64,000 bases of DNA. Source: Vescimonas fastidiosa (GTDB lineage Bacteria > Bacillota > Clostridia > Oscillospirales > Oscillospiraceae). This document shows positions 28,300 to 34,595 of this stretch, piece after piece; the stretch's first letter is position 1, and every line of letters starts with the position of its first letter. The stretch covers positions 1,437,010 through 1,501,009 of the forward strand of contig NZ_AP023415.1 of the NCBI RefSeq assembly GCF_018326305.1, read 5' to 3'. The position numbers and the translations under genes were made by a program. Under the pieces are notes generated by a model that worked only from the letters and a program-made list of their open reading frames with translations, made no database searches and was not told the DNA's origin.

Positions 28300-28328
28300 A
28301 GTATAACATACCGGCCTCCACTTGACAA
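28300..28328 (-). promoter_or_regulatory. Promoter of the DUF4430 gene
   Basis: Minus strand: TTGTCA (28323-28328), 17-base spacer, TATACT (28300-28305). Its -35 overlaps the -35 of the divergent thiT promoter. Confidence 0.8.
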
Positions 28329-28350
28329 CTGGAAAAAACCGTGTTATAGT
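28322..28350 (+). promoter_or_regulatory. Promoter of the TPP riboswitch-thiT unit
   Basis: TTGACA at 28322-28327, 17-base spacer, TATAGT at 28345-28350. Confidence 0.85.
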
Positions 28351-28360
28351 GTTGCCACAA

Positions 28361-28450
28361 TCCAAGGGGTGCTGGCAGGAGCCGGCTGAGATGGGCGTAT
28401 TACCGCCCGGTCCCTCGAACCTGATCCGGGTAATGCCGGCGTAGGAATGC
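28361..28450 (+). promoter_or_regulatory. TPP (THI-box) riboswitch
   Basis: The conserved parts of the thiamine pyrophosphate aptamer are clear: GGGGTGC, GGCTGAGATGGGC, CGAACCTGATCCGGGTAATGCC and GGCGTAGGAA. It precedes an intrinsic terminator at 28481-28513 and thiT, so bound TPP should favour termination. Confidence 0.95.
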
Positions 28451-28480
28451 GCGCATACTGTTTATTCGTTCCGCATTGCG

Positions 28481-28513
28481 ACGCCTGCATGGCTCGCCAT
28501 GCGGGAATTTTTT
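28481..28513 (+). terminator. Expression-platform terminator of the TPP riboswitch
   Basis: CCTGCATGGC pairs with GCCATGCGGG and is followed by AATTTTTTT. The preceding CCGCATTGCG can pair with the terminator arm as an antiterminator. Confidence 0.75.
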
Positions 28514-28529
28514 TATTGGAGGATGCAAC

Positions 28530-29090
28530 ATGAAAAACACAAAAACCAAAATGCTTTGCGAAGCCGCCATTTTCATCGCCATGGCGGAAATTCTGAGCCT
28601 TATCAAGCTCTATGAGTTTCCCAACGGTGGCTCCGTGACCCTGGAGATGCTGCCCATCGTCCTCTTCGCCGCCCGCTACGGCTGCGGCTGGGGCGCCGGC
28701 GCCGGTTTGGTATATGGTGCCATCACCTACCTCATCGGCAACAAGTTCTCCATCGATTGGACCACCATCATCTGCGACTACTTCCTGGCCTTCGTAGCCC
28801 TGGGCTTCGGCGCGGGCCTGCTGTCCCGCCGGAAGTGGAGCGTGTATTACGGCACCCTCATCGGCGGTGTGCTGCGCTTTTTGGTCCACTATCTTATCGG
28901 CGTTTTCGTCTGGGGCGTCTATATGCCTGACGAGTTCTTCGGCATGACCATGACCAGCCCCTGGTTCTACTCCCTGCTCTATAACGGCAGCTATATGCTC
29001 CCCAGCATCATCCTGTGCGTGGTGGTATTCGCCCTGCTGTATAAGCCGCTGAAGAAATACTTCACCTCCGCCGATCTTCTGGCTGCCTGA
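28530..29090 (+). CDS. thiT: ECF thiamine transporter, S component ThiT
   Basis: A 186-residue integral membrane protein with six hydrophobic segments. It carries ThiT marks: the early EAAIFIAMAEILSLIK segment (AxxxA pattern for contact with the ECF T component), LPIVLFAARYG and an aromatic thiamine pocket in the later loops. It binds thiamine and needs the shared EcfA/A'/T module, which is not in this window. The start follows GGAGG at 28517. Control by the TPP riboswitch upstream confirms the substrate. Confidence 0.92.
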   Translation: MKNTKTKMLCEAAIFIAMAEILSLIKLYEFPNGGSVTLEMLPIVLFAARYGCGWGAGAGLVYGAITYLIGNKFSIDWTTIICDYFLAFVALGFGAGLLSRRKWSVYYGTLIGGVLRFLVHYLIGVFVWGVYMPDEFFGMTMTSPWFYSLLYNGSYMLPSIILCVVVFALLYKPLKKYFTSADLLAA

Positions 29091-29140
29091 CCCCCTCCCA
29101 TAGGTCCGGCAGAAAAAAGCGCCCCGAAGAAAAAAAGCTG

Positions 29141-29168
29141 TTGACAAACAGCGTAAAACCTGTATAAT
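29141..29168 (+). promoter_or_regulatory. Promoter of tRNA-Gln
   Basis: TTGACA at 29141-29146, 16-base spacer, TATAAT at 29163-29168 with a TG just before it. Confidence 0.85.
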
Positions 29169-29189
29169 AGTTTTTGTTCTTCGGGACAT

Positions 29190-29263
29190 AGCGGGATTGT
29201 GTAAAGGTAGCACAGCGGACTCTGACTCCGTATGTGAGGGTTCGAATCCTTCTCCCGCTGCCA
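29190..29263 (+). tRNA. tRNA-Gln(CTG)
   Basis: Acceptor AGCGGGA with TCCCGCT, anticodon loop CTCTGAC (anticodon CTG), encoded CCA. Confidence 0.93.
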
Positions 29264-29268
29264 CGCTA

Positions 29269-29306
29269 AGTGGGTGCAACGGAAAACCGTTGCACCCACT
29301 TTTTTT
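29269..29306 (+). terminator. Terminator of tRNA-Gln
   Basis: AGTGGGTGCAACGG pairs with CCGTTGCACCCACT, then seven T. Confidence 0.9.
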
Positions 29307-29358
29307 AGGCTGTCGAAGAACCCTCCGGGTTTTTCCGAGAGGCTTTTTTGACACGCTG
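29307..29358 (+). repeat. Family A element, internally deleted (copy 3)
   Basis: Retains the first hairpin and both ends (CTGTCGAAGAACCC ... GAGGCTTTTTTGACACGCTG) but lacks the three middle hairpins. Lies exactly between two terminators. Confidence 0.8.
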
Positions 29359-29391
29359 AAAAATCCGGTGCTTTTTGAGCACCGGATTTTT
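29359..29391 (-). terminator. Terminator of the rubrerythrin-desulfoferrodoxin operon
   Basis: AAAAATCCGGTGC pairs with GCACCGGATTTTT. Confidence 0.85.
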
Positions 29392-29401
29392 GAAAGATAA
29401 A

Positions 29402-29776
29402 TCACGCTTTCCACAGACTGTGGAGGTTGCAGTAGGCGTAGACCGCTTCGACCTCGTCGCCCTCGCAGAGAGCGAAGCAGACCTCGGGCTTCTCGCCAGG
29501 GTGCAGCTCCTTACGCTGGTTGCCCTGCTTGGTGTGGAGAGAGACCCACTCGATGTAGTGCTCCGGCAGCATGGGATGCTCCACGGAGCCGACCTTGACA
29601 TGGACGATGCCGTTTCCCACTGTCCAGACAGGGACATGCTTCTCCACGGCCGCGTCGGTCGTGCCGGGGATGATCTCGCTCATCGGCTCACCGCAGCAGA
29701 TGACGGGAACGCCCGTGTCCTTGACCTTGGCAATGATGTTGCCGCAATGCTTGCAAATGTAAAACTTCTGCTCCAT
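29402..29776 (-). CDS. Desulfoferrodoxin (superoxide reductase)
   Basis: A 124-residue iron protein that reduces superoxide to peroxide without making O2. The N-terminal desulforedoxin domain has the FeS4 cysteines in CKHCG and ICCGEP. The C-terminal superoxide reductase domain has the iron ligands in EKHVPVW, EHPMLPEHYIEWV and YCNLHSLW. Both metal centres are intact, so it is a two-iron (class I) form. It is 21 bases after rubrerythrin and surely in the same operon; the two act in series on superoxide and peroxide. Confidence 0.94.
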   Translation of the reverse strand: MEQKFYICKHCGNIIAKVKDTGVPVICCGEPMSEIIPGTTDAAVEKHVPVWTVGNGIVHVKVGSVEHPMLPEHYIEWVSLHTKQGNQRKELHPGEKPEVCFALCEGDEVEAVYAYCNLHSLWKA

Positions 29777-29797
29777 GATGATTCTCCTTTTCTTTCT

Positions 29798-30340
29798 TTA
29801 ATAGTTTTCTGCGTGAATTTCAAAATAGCTCTGGGGATGGTTGCAGGCGGGGCAAACCTCCGGGGCTTTCTCACCCACGACGATGTGACCGCAGTTGCGG
29901 CACTCCCACACCTTGACCTCGCTCTTGGCAAAGACCTCCGCCATCTCCACATTGTGCAGCAGGGCACGGTAGCGCTCCTCATGGTGCTTTTCGATGGCGG
30001 CGACCAGACGGAAACGCTGTGCAAGCTCGTGAAAGCCCTCCTCGTCAGCAGTCTTGGCAAAGCCGTCGTACATATCCGTCCACTCGTAATTCTCGCCCTC
30101 AGCGGCGGCGAGAAGATTCTCGGCGGTGTCGCCGATGCCGTTCAGTTCTTTGAACCACAGCTTGGCGTGTTCTTTCTCGTTGTCAGCGGTTTTAAGGAAC
30201 AGCGCCGCGATCTGCTCGTAGCCTTCCTTCTTGGCCTTGGATGCAAAATAGGTGTACTTGTTGCGTGCCTCGGACTCACCGGCAAAGGCAGCCATCAGAT
30301 TTTTTTCGGTTTGAGTACCTGCATATTTCGTTTCTTTCAT
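29798..30340 (-). CDS. Rubrerythrin
   Basis: A 180-residue peroxidase of anaerobes. The ferritin-like diiron domain has the ExxH-type ligands in [20 protein letters not shown] and [11 protein letters not shown]; the C-terminal rubredoxin domain has CRNCG and CPACNHP, binding an FeS4 iron. It reduces hydrogen peroxide with electrons passed through the rubredoxin. First gene after the palindromic operator at 30374-30397. Confidence 0.95.
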   Translation of the reverse strand: MKETKYAGTQTEKNLMAAFAGESEARNKYTYFASKAKKEGYEQIAALFLKTADNEKEHAKLWFKELNGIGDTAENLLAAAEGENYEWTDMYDGFAKTADEEGFHELAQRFRLVAAIEKHHEERYRALLHNVEMAEVFAKSEVKVWECRNCGHIVVGEKAPEVCPACNHPQSYFEIHAENY

Positions 30341-30372
30341 GGTCGATGCTCCTTTCAGCTTCTTCTGCTCAT

Positions 30373-30401
30373 ATTATAACACGGATTCGTGTTATAAACA
30401 A
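30373..30401 (-). promoter_or_regulatory. Promoter and palindromic operator of the rubrerythrin operon
   Basis: A perfect 10-base inverted repeat, TTATAACACG with a 4-base spacer and CGTGTTATAA, spans 30374-30397. The minus-strand -10 TATAAT (30373-30378) lies in one arm and a weak -35 TTGTTT (30396-30401) touches the other, so binding would block transcription. The outer TTATAA halves resemble a PerR box; the inner ACACG/CGTGT resembles Crp/Fnr-family sites. Confidence 0.7.
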
Positions 30402-30406
30402 TACTT

Positions 30407-31063
30407 TCATTTTAAGTGATTCAATCCGTCTGTATCCCGCAGCGTGATTGCACCGCGCTTCAGCTCCACAAGCCCGTCCTCCGAGAAGCCTTTGAGCATT
30501 CGTGCCACCGCCTCCCGCGCCGAGCTGATGTGCTGGGCGATCTGCTCATGGGTCATGCGTATCGTGTCGGAGCCGGTACGCTCCGCTTCGGCCAGGAGAA
30601 AATCTGCCAGCCGCCGATCCAAACCCTTGAACATGATCTGCTGCATCGCCCACATCACATCAGAAAACCGTTTCGTTGCCAACTCATAGAGGAAGCAGCG
30701 GACATGAAGATTTTGCTCCTTGAGCGCCGCAATGATATTTGCGGGGATAATCAGAACGTCCGTATCCATTCCCGCGGTCATTTGCGTATCAAAGGTGATC
30801 TGACTGATCACACAAGAGGCAGAAAGCACGCATAATTCGCCCGGATACAGGCGGAACAGCGTTACCTCCCGCCCCTCCTCGGAGAGAAGATAGGTGCGGA
30901 TCTCGCCGGAAAGGACGAACAGCATTCCGAGACATTCATTGTCGCTGCTGTGAACGAATGCACCCTTTTCATAATGACGGACAAAGGCACTTCGGCGCAG
31001 CGTTTCTTGCTCCTGTTCGGTCAATGATGACCAGAACGGAAGTTGTGTCAGTGTGCGTTCCAT
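30407..31063 (-). CDS. Crp/Fnr-family transcriptional regulator
   Basis: A 218-residue regulator with a cyclic-nucleotide-binding-like domain (about residues 5-125; FVLSGEIRTYLLSEEGRE) and a winged HTH of the Crp type (MTHEQIAQHISSAREAVARML). No Fe-S cysteine cluster of FNR is evident, and the cAMP-binding arginine-serine motif is not clear. The ATG at 31063 begins one base after the stop of the upstream gene. It lies just upstream of the rubrerythrin operator and is the obvious candidate regulator, but this is inferred from position. Confidence 0.85.
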   Translation of the reverse strand: MERTLTQLPFWSSLTEQEQETLRRSAFVRHYEKGAFVHSSDNECLGMLFVLSGEIRTYLLSEEGREVTLFRLYPGELCVLSASCVISQITFDTQMTAGMDTDVLIIPANIIAALKEQNLHVRCFLYELATKRFSDVMWAMQQIMFKGLDRRLADFLLAEAERTGSDTIRMTHEQIAQHISSAREAVARMLKGFSEDGLVELKRGAITLRDTDGLNHLK

Positions 31064-31064
31064 A

Positions 31065-31850
31065 TCAATGGCAGCTATGATTGCCGCAACCGTGGTCACC
31101 GCAGGTGTGCCCATCCTCGCCGTGCTCATGGTCATGGTGGTCACAGTGAACATTGGGATCGTAGCCCAGATTTCCGCTGAGCAATGCGCTCACCGCTGCG
31201 TCAGCGTCCCCGCTGACACCGCCGTAGAGCTTGATGCCCGCTTCGGCGAGTGCTGCCTGCGCACCGCCGCCGATGCCTCCGCAAATCAAAGTGTCCACGC
31301 CGTGCTGCATCAGGAAGCCTGCCAGTGCGCCGTGACCGCTGCCATTGGTGTCAACGACTTCCGCATGAGTGATTTTACCGTCCCCAGCTTCATAAAGCTT
31401 GAACTGTTCGGTATGGCCGAAATGCTGAAAGATTTGACCGTTTTCATAGGTAACTGCAATTTTCATAATGGAATCTCCTTTGCAATTTTTGCCTGATTTT
31501 TCTGTGGTGCCTCTCTGCATCCGGCAGCAGCGGCCGCAGTGGGCTGCCTCCTGTCCTCCGCAGATACGGTAGTTTCCCCCGGTGATGTGCAGCGGTTTCC
31601 CGTGGACAAGGCACGCCGCGATCTTGCGCCGTGCGCTTTCGTAAATCTCCTGCACGGTAGAGCGGGAAATATCCATCTGCGCGGCACACCGTTCGTGGGT
31701 TTGCTGCTCCAAGTCAACCAGCCGGATGACCTCGTACTCGTCCAGCGTCAGCCGGATCGGCTCACTATCCCCACATCCGTCGGGGCAGAATGTCTCGACT
31801 TGTGGTGCGCCACAAATCCGACGGCATCGTGGCGGTCTTGGCATGAACAC
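31065..31850 (-). CDS. DUF134 HTH-NifX/NifB-domain fusion with His-rich tail
   Basis: A 261-residue protein in three parts. Residues 1-95 are a DUF134 DNA-binding domain (PRPPRCRRI, LTLDEYEVIRLVDLE, HTH in MDISRSTVQEI). Residues about 129-225 are a dinitrogenase iron-molybdenum cofactor domain (KIAVTYENGQIFQHFGH, CGGIGGGAQ). The tail is rich in His and Cys (HCDHHDHEHGEDGH, then CGDHGCGNHSC), probably metal-binding. An internal ATG at 31466 has AAAGGAG at perfect distance, so a shorter NifX-like protein may also be made from the same frame. No nitrogenase genes are present. Confidence 0.85.
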   Translation of the reverse strand: MFMPRPPRCRRICGAPQVETFCPDGCGDSEPIRLTLDEYEVIRLVDLEQQTHERCAAQMDISRSTVQEIYESARRKIAACLVHGKPLHITGGNYRICGGQEAAHCGRCCRMQRGTTEKSGKNCKGDSIMKIAVTYENGQIFQHFGHTEQFKLYEAGDGKITHAEVVDTNGSGHGALAGFLMQHGVDTLICGGIGGGAQAALAEAGIKLYGGVSGDADAAVSALLSGNLGYDPNVHCDHHDHEHGEDGHTCGDHGCGNHSCH

Positions 31851-31863
31851 GCCCCCTTTGTTT

Positions 31864-31905
31864 TCGGTATATACCGATTATAACGCTTTAGACAGGAAAA
31901 AGCAA
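31864..31905 (-). promoter_or_regulatory. Promoter with palindrome upstream of the DUF134 gene
   Basis: Minus strand: TTGCTT (31900-31905), 17-base spacer, TATAAT (31877-31882), then a perfect 14-base palindrome TCGGTATATACCGA (31864-31877) at the start of transcription. It could be an operator for the HTH-containing product. Confidence 0.6.
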
Positions 31906-31913
31906 TATTCTTT

Positions 31914-32126
31914 TCAAAAGTCGCTGCAATTTCCGTCCACATGTGGAGCTGGTTGATATTCGGAGCCGAATGCTACATGTGCGCTATGGGGATTTTCCCG
32001 TTTGTAAGCAGCGTTTGAAGTGCCGGCTGTGTTTTCCTGCTCAGCCGTCAAAACGGCGCAGAACGCAAACAAAGGCTGATTTTCACCTTTTTTCTGCCTC
32101 TGTTTAGCAGCCACTCTGTAAGGCAT
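31914..32126 (-). CDS. Uncertain small ORF, possibly part of a mobile-element remnant
   Basis: A 70-codon frame with no recognisable domain and no good ribosome binding site. Its base composition is lower in GC than the chromosomal genes, like the TnpV gene next to it. It may be an element remnant or simply non-coding. The remaining bases to 32253 show nothing else. Confidence 0.2.
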   Translation of the reverse strand: MPYRVAAKQRQKKGENQPLFAFCAVLTAEQENTAGTSNAAYKRENPHSAHVAFGSEYQPAPHVDGNCSDF

Positions 32127-32253
32127 CGTTTGCCGTTGTTGGGTTATCCGTTATCGGGAAAATCTACGCGCCATTTAAGCAATTACAAAAAGAAGAATTA
32201 CTGGATCTATAAATTATCCATCTATTTTCTTGACTTGATACGAAGGGCCTCTC

Positions 32254-32631
32254 TTATGCATAGATTACTTGGTGATAGACAATTTCGGATACACGGTCTC
32301 GGCAGGAGTTCATCCGCCTGACCCACTCCATTTGGTCGCTGGCTTTCAGTTTTTCCGTAATGCCCTCTGCATCTGCCATTTGCTTTACCAGCCGAAGAAA
32401 AAGCGCCTCTGCCTGCCGGTCAATGTCCGCAAGATAGGCGTTCAATTCACCGCTGGTCAGCAGGTTGGCATAGCGCACACGGCGATGCTCCTTGAGATAG
32501 CGGAGATGCCTCTGCCCCCATACCCCGATTGGCTGATCTTCCTCCGGCTCATCCTCCCCGGCAATCAGATAATAGTCTCCAACCAGCTCATATTTCAGCC
32601 CCGTGCGTTCATCTGTGATAAATCTCTCCAT
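32254..32631 (-). CDS. tnpV: TnpV-family transposon protein
   Basis: A 125-residue protein of the TnpV family, known from clostridial mobilisable and conjugative transposons. Conserved parts visible are MERFI at the start, IGVWGQRHLRYLKEHRR, LNAYLADIDRQA and the C-terminal MEWVRRMN. Its biochemical role is not established. No integrase, relaxase or other element gene is near, so it is an orphan left by an element, or a gene carried with the oxidative-stress block. Confidence 0.85.
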   Translation of the reverse strand: MERFITDERTGLKYELVGDYYLIAGEDEPEEDQPIGVWGQRHLRYLKEHRRVRYANLLTSGELNAYLADIDRQAEALFLRLVKQMADAEGITEKLKASDQMEWVRRMNSCRDRVSEIVYHQVIYA

Positions 32632-32702
32632 TCGTATAACCTCCTGTTCCTTTCTGCAACCATTGTAGCAGGAGAATTAGCAGAAATCGAATGTGCAGAT
32701 AG

Positions 32703-32747
32703 CAAAAAAGCACCGCCTTGGAATCACTTCCAAGACGGCGCTTTTCT
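32703..32747 (-). terminator. Terminator of tmRNA
   Basis: GCACCGCCTTGG pairs with CCAAGACGGCGC; on the minus strand it runs into TTTTTTGC. Confidence 0.8.
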
Positions 32748-32818
32748 GTTGCGGATCAGAGCGAACGCTTCACGGCGAAACCGCCGCTGAAGAAATAGGT
32801 GTTCGTCCGAACCTTGTT

Positions 32819-33165
32819 TGGTGGAGGCGAGGGGAGTCGAACCCCTGTCCGAAAGCGCTTTAACAGGACCTTCTCCGGGCGCAGTTATGTTTCAACATTC
32901 CCTCCTCGCGCAGGCACACAACAGACTGCGCAATTCAGTAGAGTCATGATGCGTGGGCGGGGCAACTCTTACCCGCCGCACGGACGCCACATAAACGACG
33001 CCTTCCCCGGCCTGTGGCCTCTCCGGTTCAGACGGTCACAGCTTAAGCTGCGACGGCAACAGTATTAGTGTTGTCAGTTCATTTTTAATTGCCCGTTTTA
33101 AGGTGGCCAGGCGCCACCGCCCGCTTATCCTGCCTCCACACCCCCGTCGAAACCGGTACGCCCCC
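32819..33165 (-). ncRNA. ssrA: Transfer-messenger RNA (tmRNA)
   Basis: A 347-base RNA that rescues stalled ribosomes. The tRNA-like ends are clear: 5' GGGGGCGTACCGGTTTCGAC and 3' GGTTCGACTCCCCTCGCCTC plus encoded CCA, with acceptor pairing GGGGGCG/CGCCTCC. The mRNA-like part encodes a tag ending NTNTVAVAA followed by TAA, instead of the commoner YALAA. smpB is two genes upstream on the same strand. Confidence 0.95.
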
Positions 33166-33179
33166 GTATATTTGCTCTC

Positions 33180-33263
33180 GAAAAGCCAAAGGTTTTCCGA
33201 GAATGGGGTTGGGGTCTGCCGCCTGCCGGCGACAAACTCTGCGAGGCTTTTTGTCTTACAAAG
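33180..33263 (+). repeat. Family A element, partial (copy 4)
   Basis: Keeps the conserved GCCGCCTGCCGGCG hairpin and the CAAACTCTGCGAGGCTTTTTG end, with a diverged front. It lies directly upstream of ssrA and may overlap its promoter. It is followed by a hairpin CGTGCCGG/CCGGCACG near 33278-33303. Confidence 0.6.
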
Positions 33264-33320
33264 CTATATTTTCTCCTGCGTGCCGGAAAATCTACCGGCA
33301 CGCAGGCAGAATACGGTTTT

Positions 33321-33863
33321 TTACCGCCCGTAGGGATCCGGCAGCTTCTCCGGCTCCGGGTAGTCCACGCCCTTGGTGTCCACGGTGACAGAGGCCATCA
33401 CCTGGGGCTTCTTGGGCTTATTGGTCATCATGTTCCGGGGGGCCGAGGCGATGGCGTCCACCACCTCCATGCCCTCAATGACCATGCCGAAGGCGGCATA
33501 CTCCCCGTCCAGATGGGGGCTGTCCTTGTGCATGATGAAGAACTGGCTCCCGGCGGAGTCCGGGGCCTGGGCCCGGGCCATACTCAAAACGCCCCGGCTG
33601 TGGCGCAGGTCGTTGTTAAAGCCGTTGGCCTTGAACTCCCCCTTGATGCAGTAGCCGGGCCCGCCCATGCCGGTGCCGTCGGGGCACCCGCCTTGGATCA
33701 TGAACCCGTAAATGCAGCGGTGGAAAATGAGTCCGTCATAAAACCCCTTTTTAATCAGGGAGATGAAGTTATACACGCTCTGGGGCGCCACCTGGGGGTA
33801 CAGCTCCGCCACAATCTTGCCGCCGTCCTCCATGGTAATGGTCACAATAGGATTGTTTTCCAT
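33321..33863 (-). CDS. Peptidyl-prolyl cis-trans isomerase, cyclophilin type
   Basis: A 180-residue cyclophilin that speeds proline isomerisation in protein folding. Core motifs are present: FHRCIYGFMIQGG, the catalytic arginine in that segment, GVLSMARAQAPDSAGSQFFI and AAFGMVIEGMEVVD. It has no signal peptide, so it is cytoplasmic. It lies 12 bases after smpB, hence is in one operon with it, upstream of ssrA. Confidence 0.93.
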   Translation of the reverse strand: MENNPIVTITMEDGGKIVAELYPQVAPQSVYNFISLIKKGFYDGLIFHRCIYGFMIQGGCPDGTGMGGPGYCIKGEFKANGFNNDLRHSRGVLSMARAQAPDSAGSQFFIMHKDSPHLDGEYAAFGMVIEGMEVVDAIASAPRNMMTNKPKKPQVMASVTVDTKGVDYPEPEKLPDPYGR

Positions 33864-33875
33864 ATTTTGTCTCCT

Positions 33876-34340
33876 TTATCTGTTTTTCTCGCGCATGGCC
33901 CGTTCCATCTCGCGCTTGGCGTCCCGCTTAGCCACACTCTCGCGTTTGTCGTAGGTCTTTTTACCCTTGCACAGCCCCAGCTCAATTTTCACCCGGCTGT
34001 CCTTAAAATAAACCGACAGGGGTATCAGCGCGTAGCCCTGCTGCTTTTGCAGGTCATGGAGCTTGCGGATCTCCCGCTTGTGCAGCAGCAGCCGCTTGGG
34101 TCGGTCCGGGTCCTTGTTGAAGATGTTGCCCTTGTCATAGGGGGAAATATGCACCCCGTAGGCGAATACCTCCCCATCCTTGGCCTGGCAGTAGGAGTCC
34201 TTCAGATTCAGCGTCCCGGCCCGGATGCTCTTGACCTCCGTACCGAACAGCTCCACCCCGGCCTCGTATCGATCCTCCACGAAATAGTCATGGAACGCCT
34301 TGCGATTTTGGGCCGCGATCTTAATGCCTTTTTTCTCCAT
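33876..34340 (-). CDS. smpB: SsrA-binding protein SmpB
   Basis: A 154-residue tmRNA partner that delivers Ala-tmRNA to stalled ribosomes. Typical segments are IAAQNRKAFHDYFVED, AGVELFGTEVKSIRAG, DSYC and the basic C-terminal tail KRDAKREMERAMREKNR, which enters the decoding channel. The longer frame upstream has no ribosome binding site; the ATG at 34340 follows GAAAGGAGG. It lies close to ssrA on the same strand. Confidence 0.95.
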   Translation of the reverse strand: MEKKGIKIAAQNRKAFHDYFVEDRYEAGVELFGTEVKSIRAGTLNLKDSYCQAKDGEVFAYGVHISPYDKGNIFNKDPDRPKRLLLHKREIRKLHDLQKQQGYALIPLSVYFKDSRVKIELGLCKGKKTYDKRESVAKRDAKREMERAMREKNR

Positions 34341-34428
34341 GGAGGACCTCCTTTCTCCGGATGTAGTAGTATACCACATTTTTTCCCCCAATGCAAGAGC
34401 GCAAGGGGTCGTCTTTCGCCGGAAATGG

Positions 34429-34457
34429 TTGACACCCCCTGCAAACCGTGGTAAAAT
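34429..34457 (+). promoter_or_regulatory. Promoter of the shikimate operon
   Basis: TTGACA at 34429-34434, 17-base spacer, TAAAAT at 34452-34457. Transcription should start near 34464. Confidence 0.85.
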
Positions 34458-34463
34458 CTCCAT

Positions 34464-34570
34464 ATTAAATAGGAATATTCGGCCACGGCCTGCCCTATCG
34501 TCTGTGCGCCATGTGGCGCAGGCATTTAGGCCATCGGACGCTATCGCACAGGTTCCGCCTGTGTTTTTTT
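34464..34570 (+). promoter_or_regulatory. Attenuator-like leader RNA of the shikimate operon
   Basis: The 5' leader ends in an intrinsic terminator (CACAGG 34547-34552 with CCTGTG 34558-34563, then seven T) about 25 bases before the first gene. CTGTGCG (34502-34508) can instead pair with CGCACAG (34545-34551) and break the terminator. TGCGCC/GGCGCA (34505-34510/34515-34520) would in turn sequester the antiterminator. An outer stem GGCC-TGCC/GGCA-TTTA-GGCC frames this. No T-box or known riboswitch core and no leader peptide are seen. Confidence 0.65.
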
Positions 34571-34595
34571 ATTGCATACTCGGAGGAAGAAAACC

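Noticed and set aside
29190..32819. Complete integrative element between tRNA-Gln and ssrA
   Set aside because: No integrase, relaxase or duplicated attachment site was found; only TnpV supports mobility.
34464..34570. T-box leader
   Set aside because: No GGTGG-type T-box sequence, no specifier-loop layout, and the leader is much shorter than T-box leaders.
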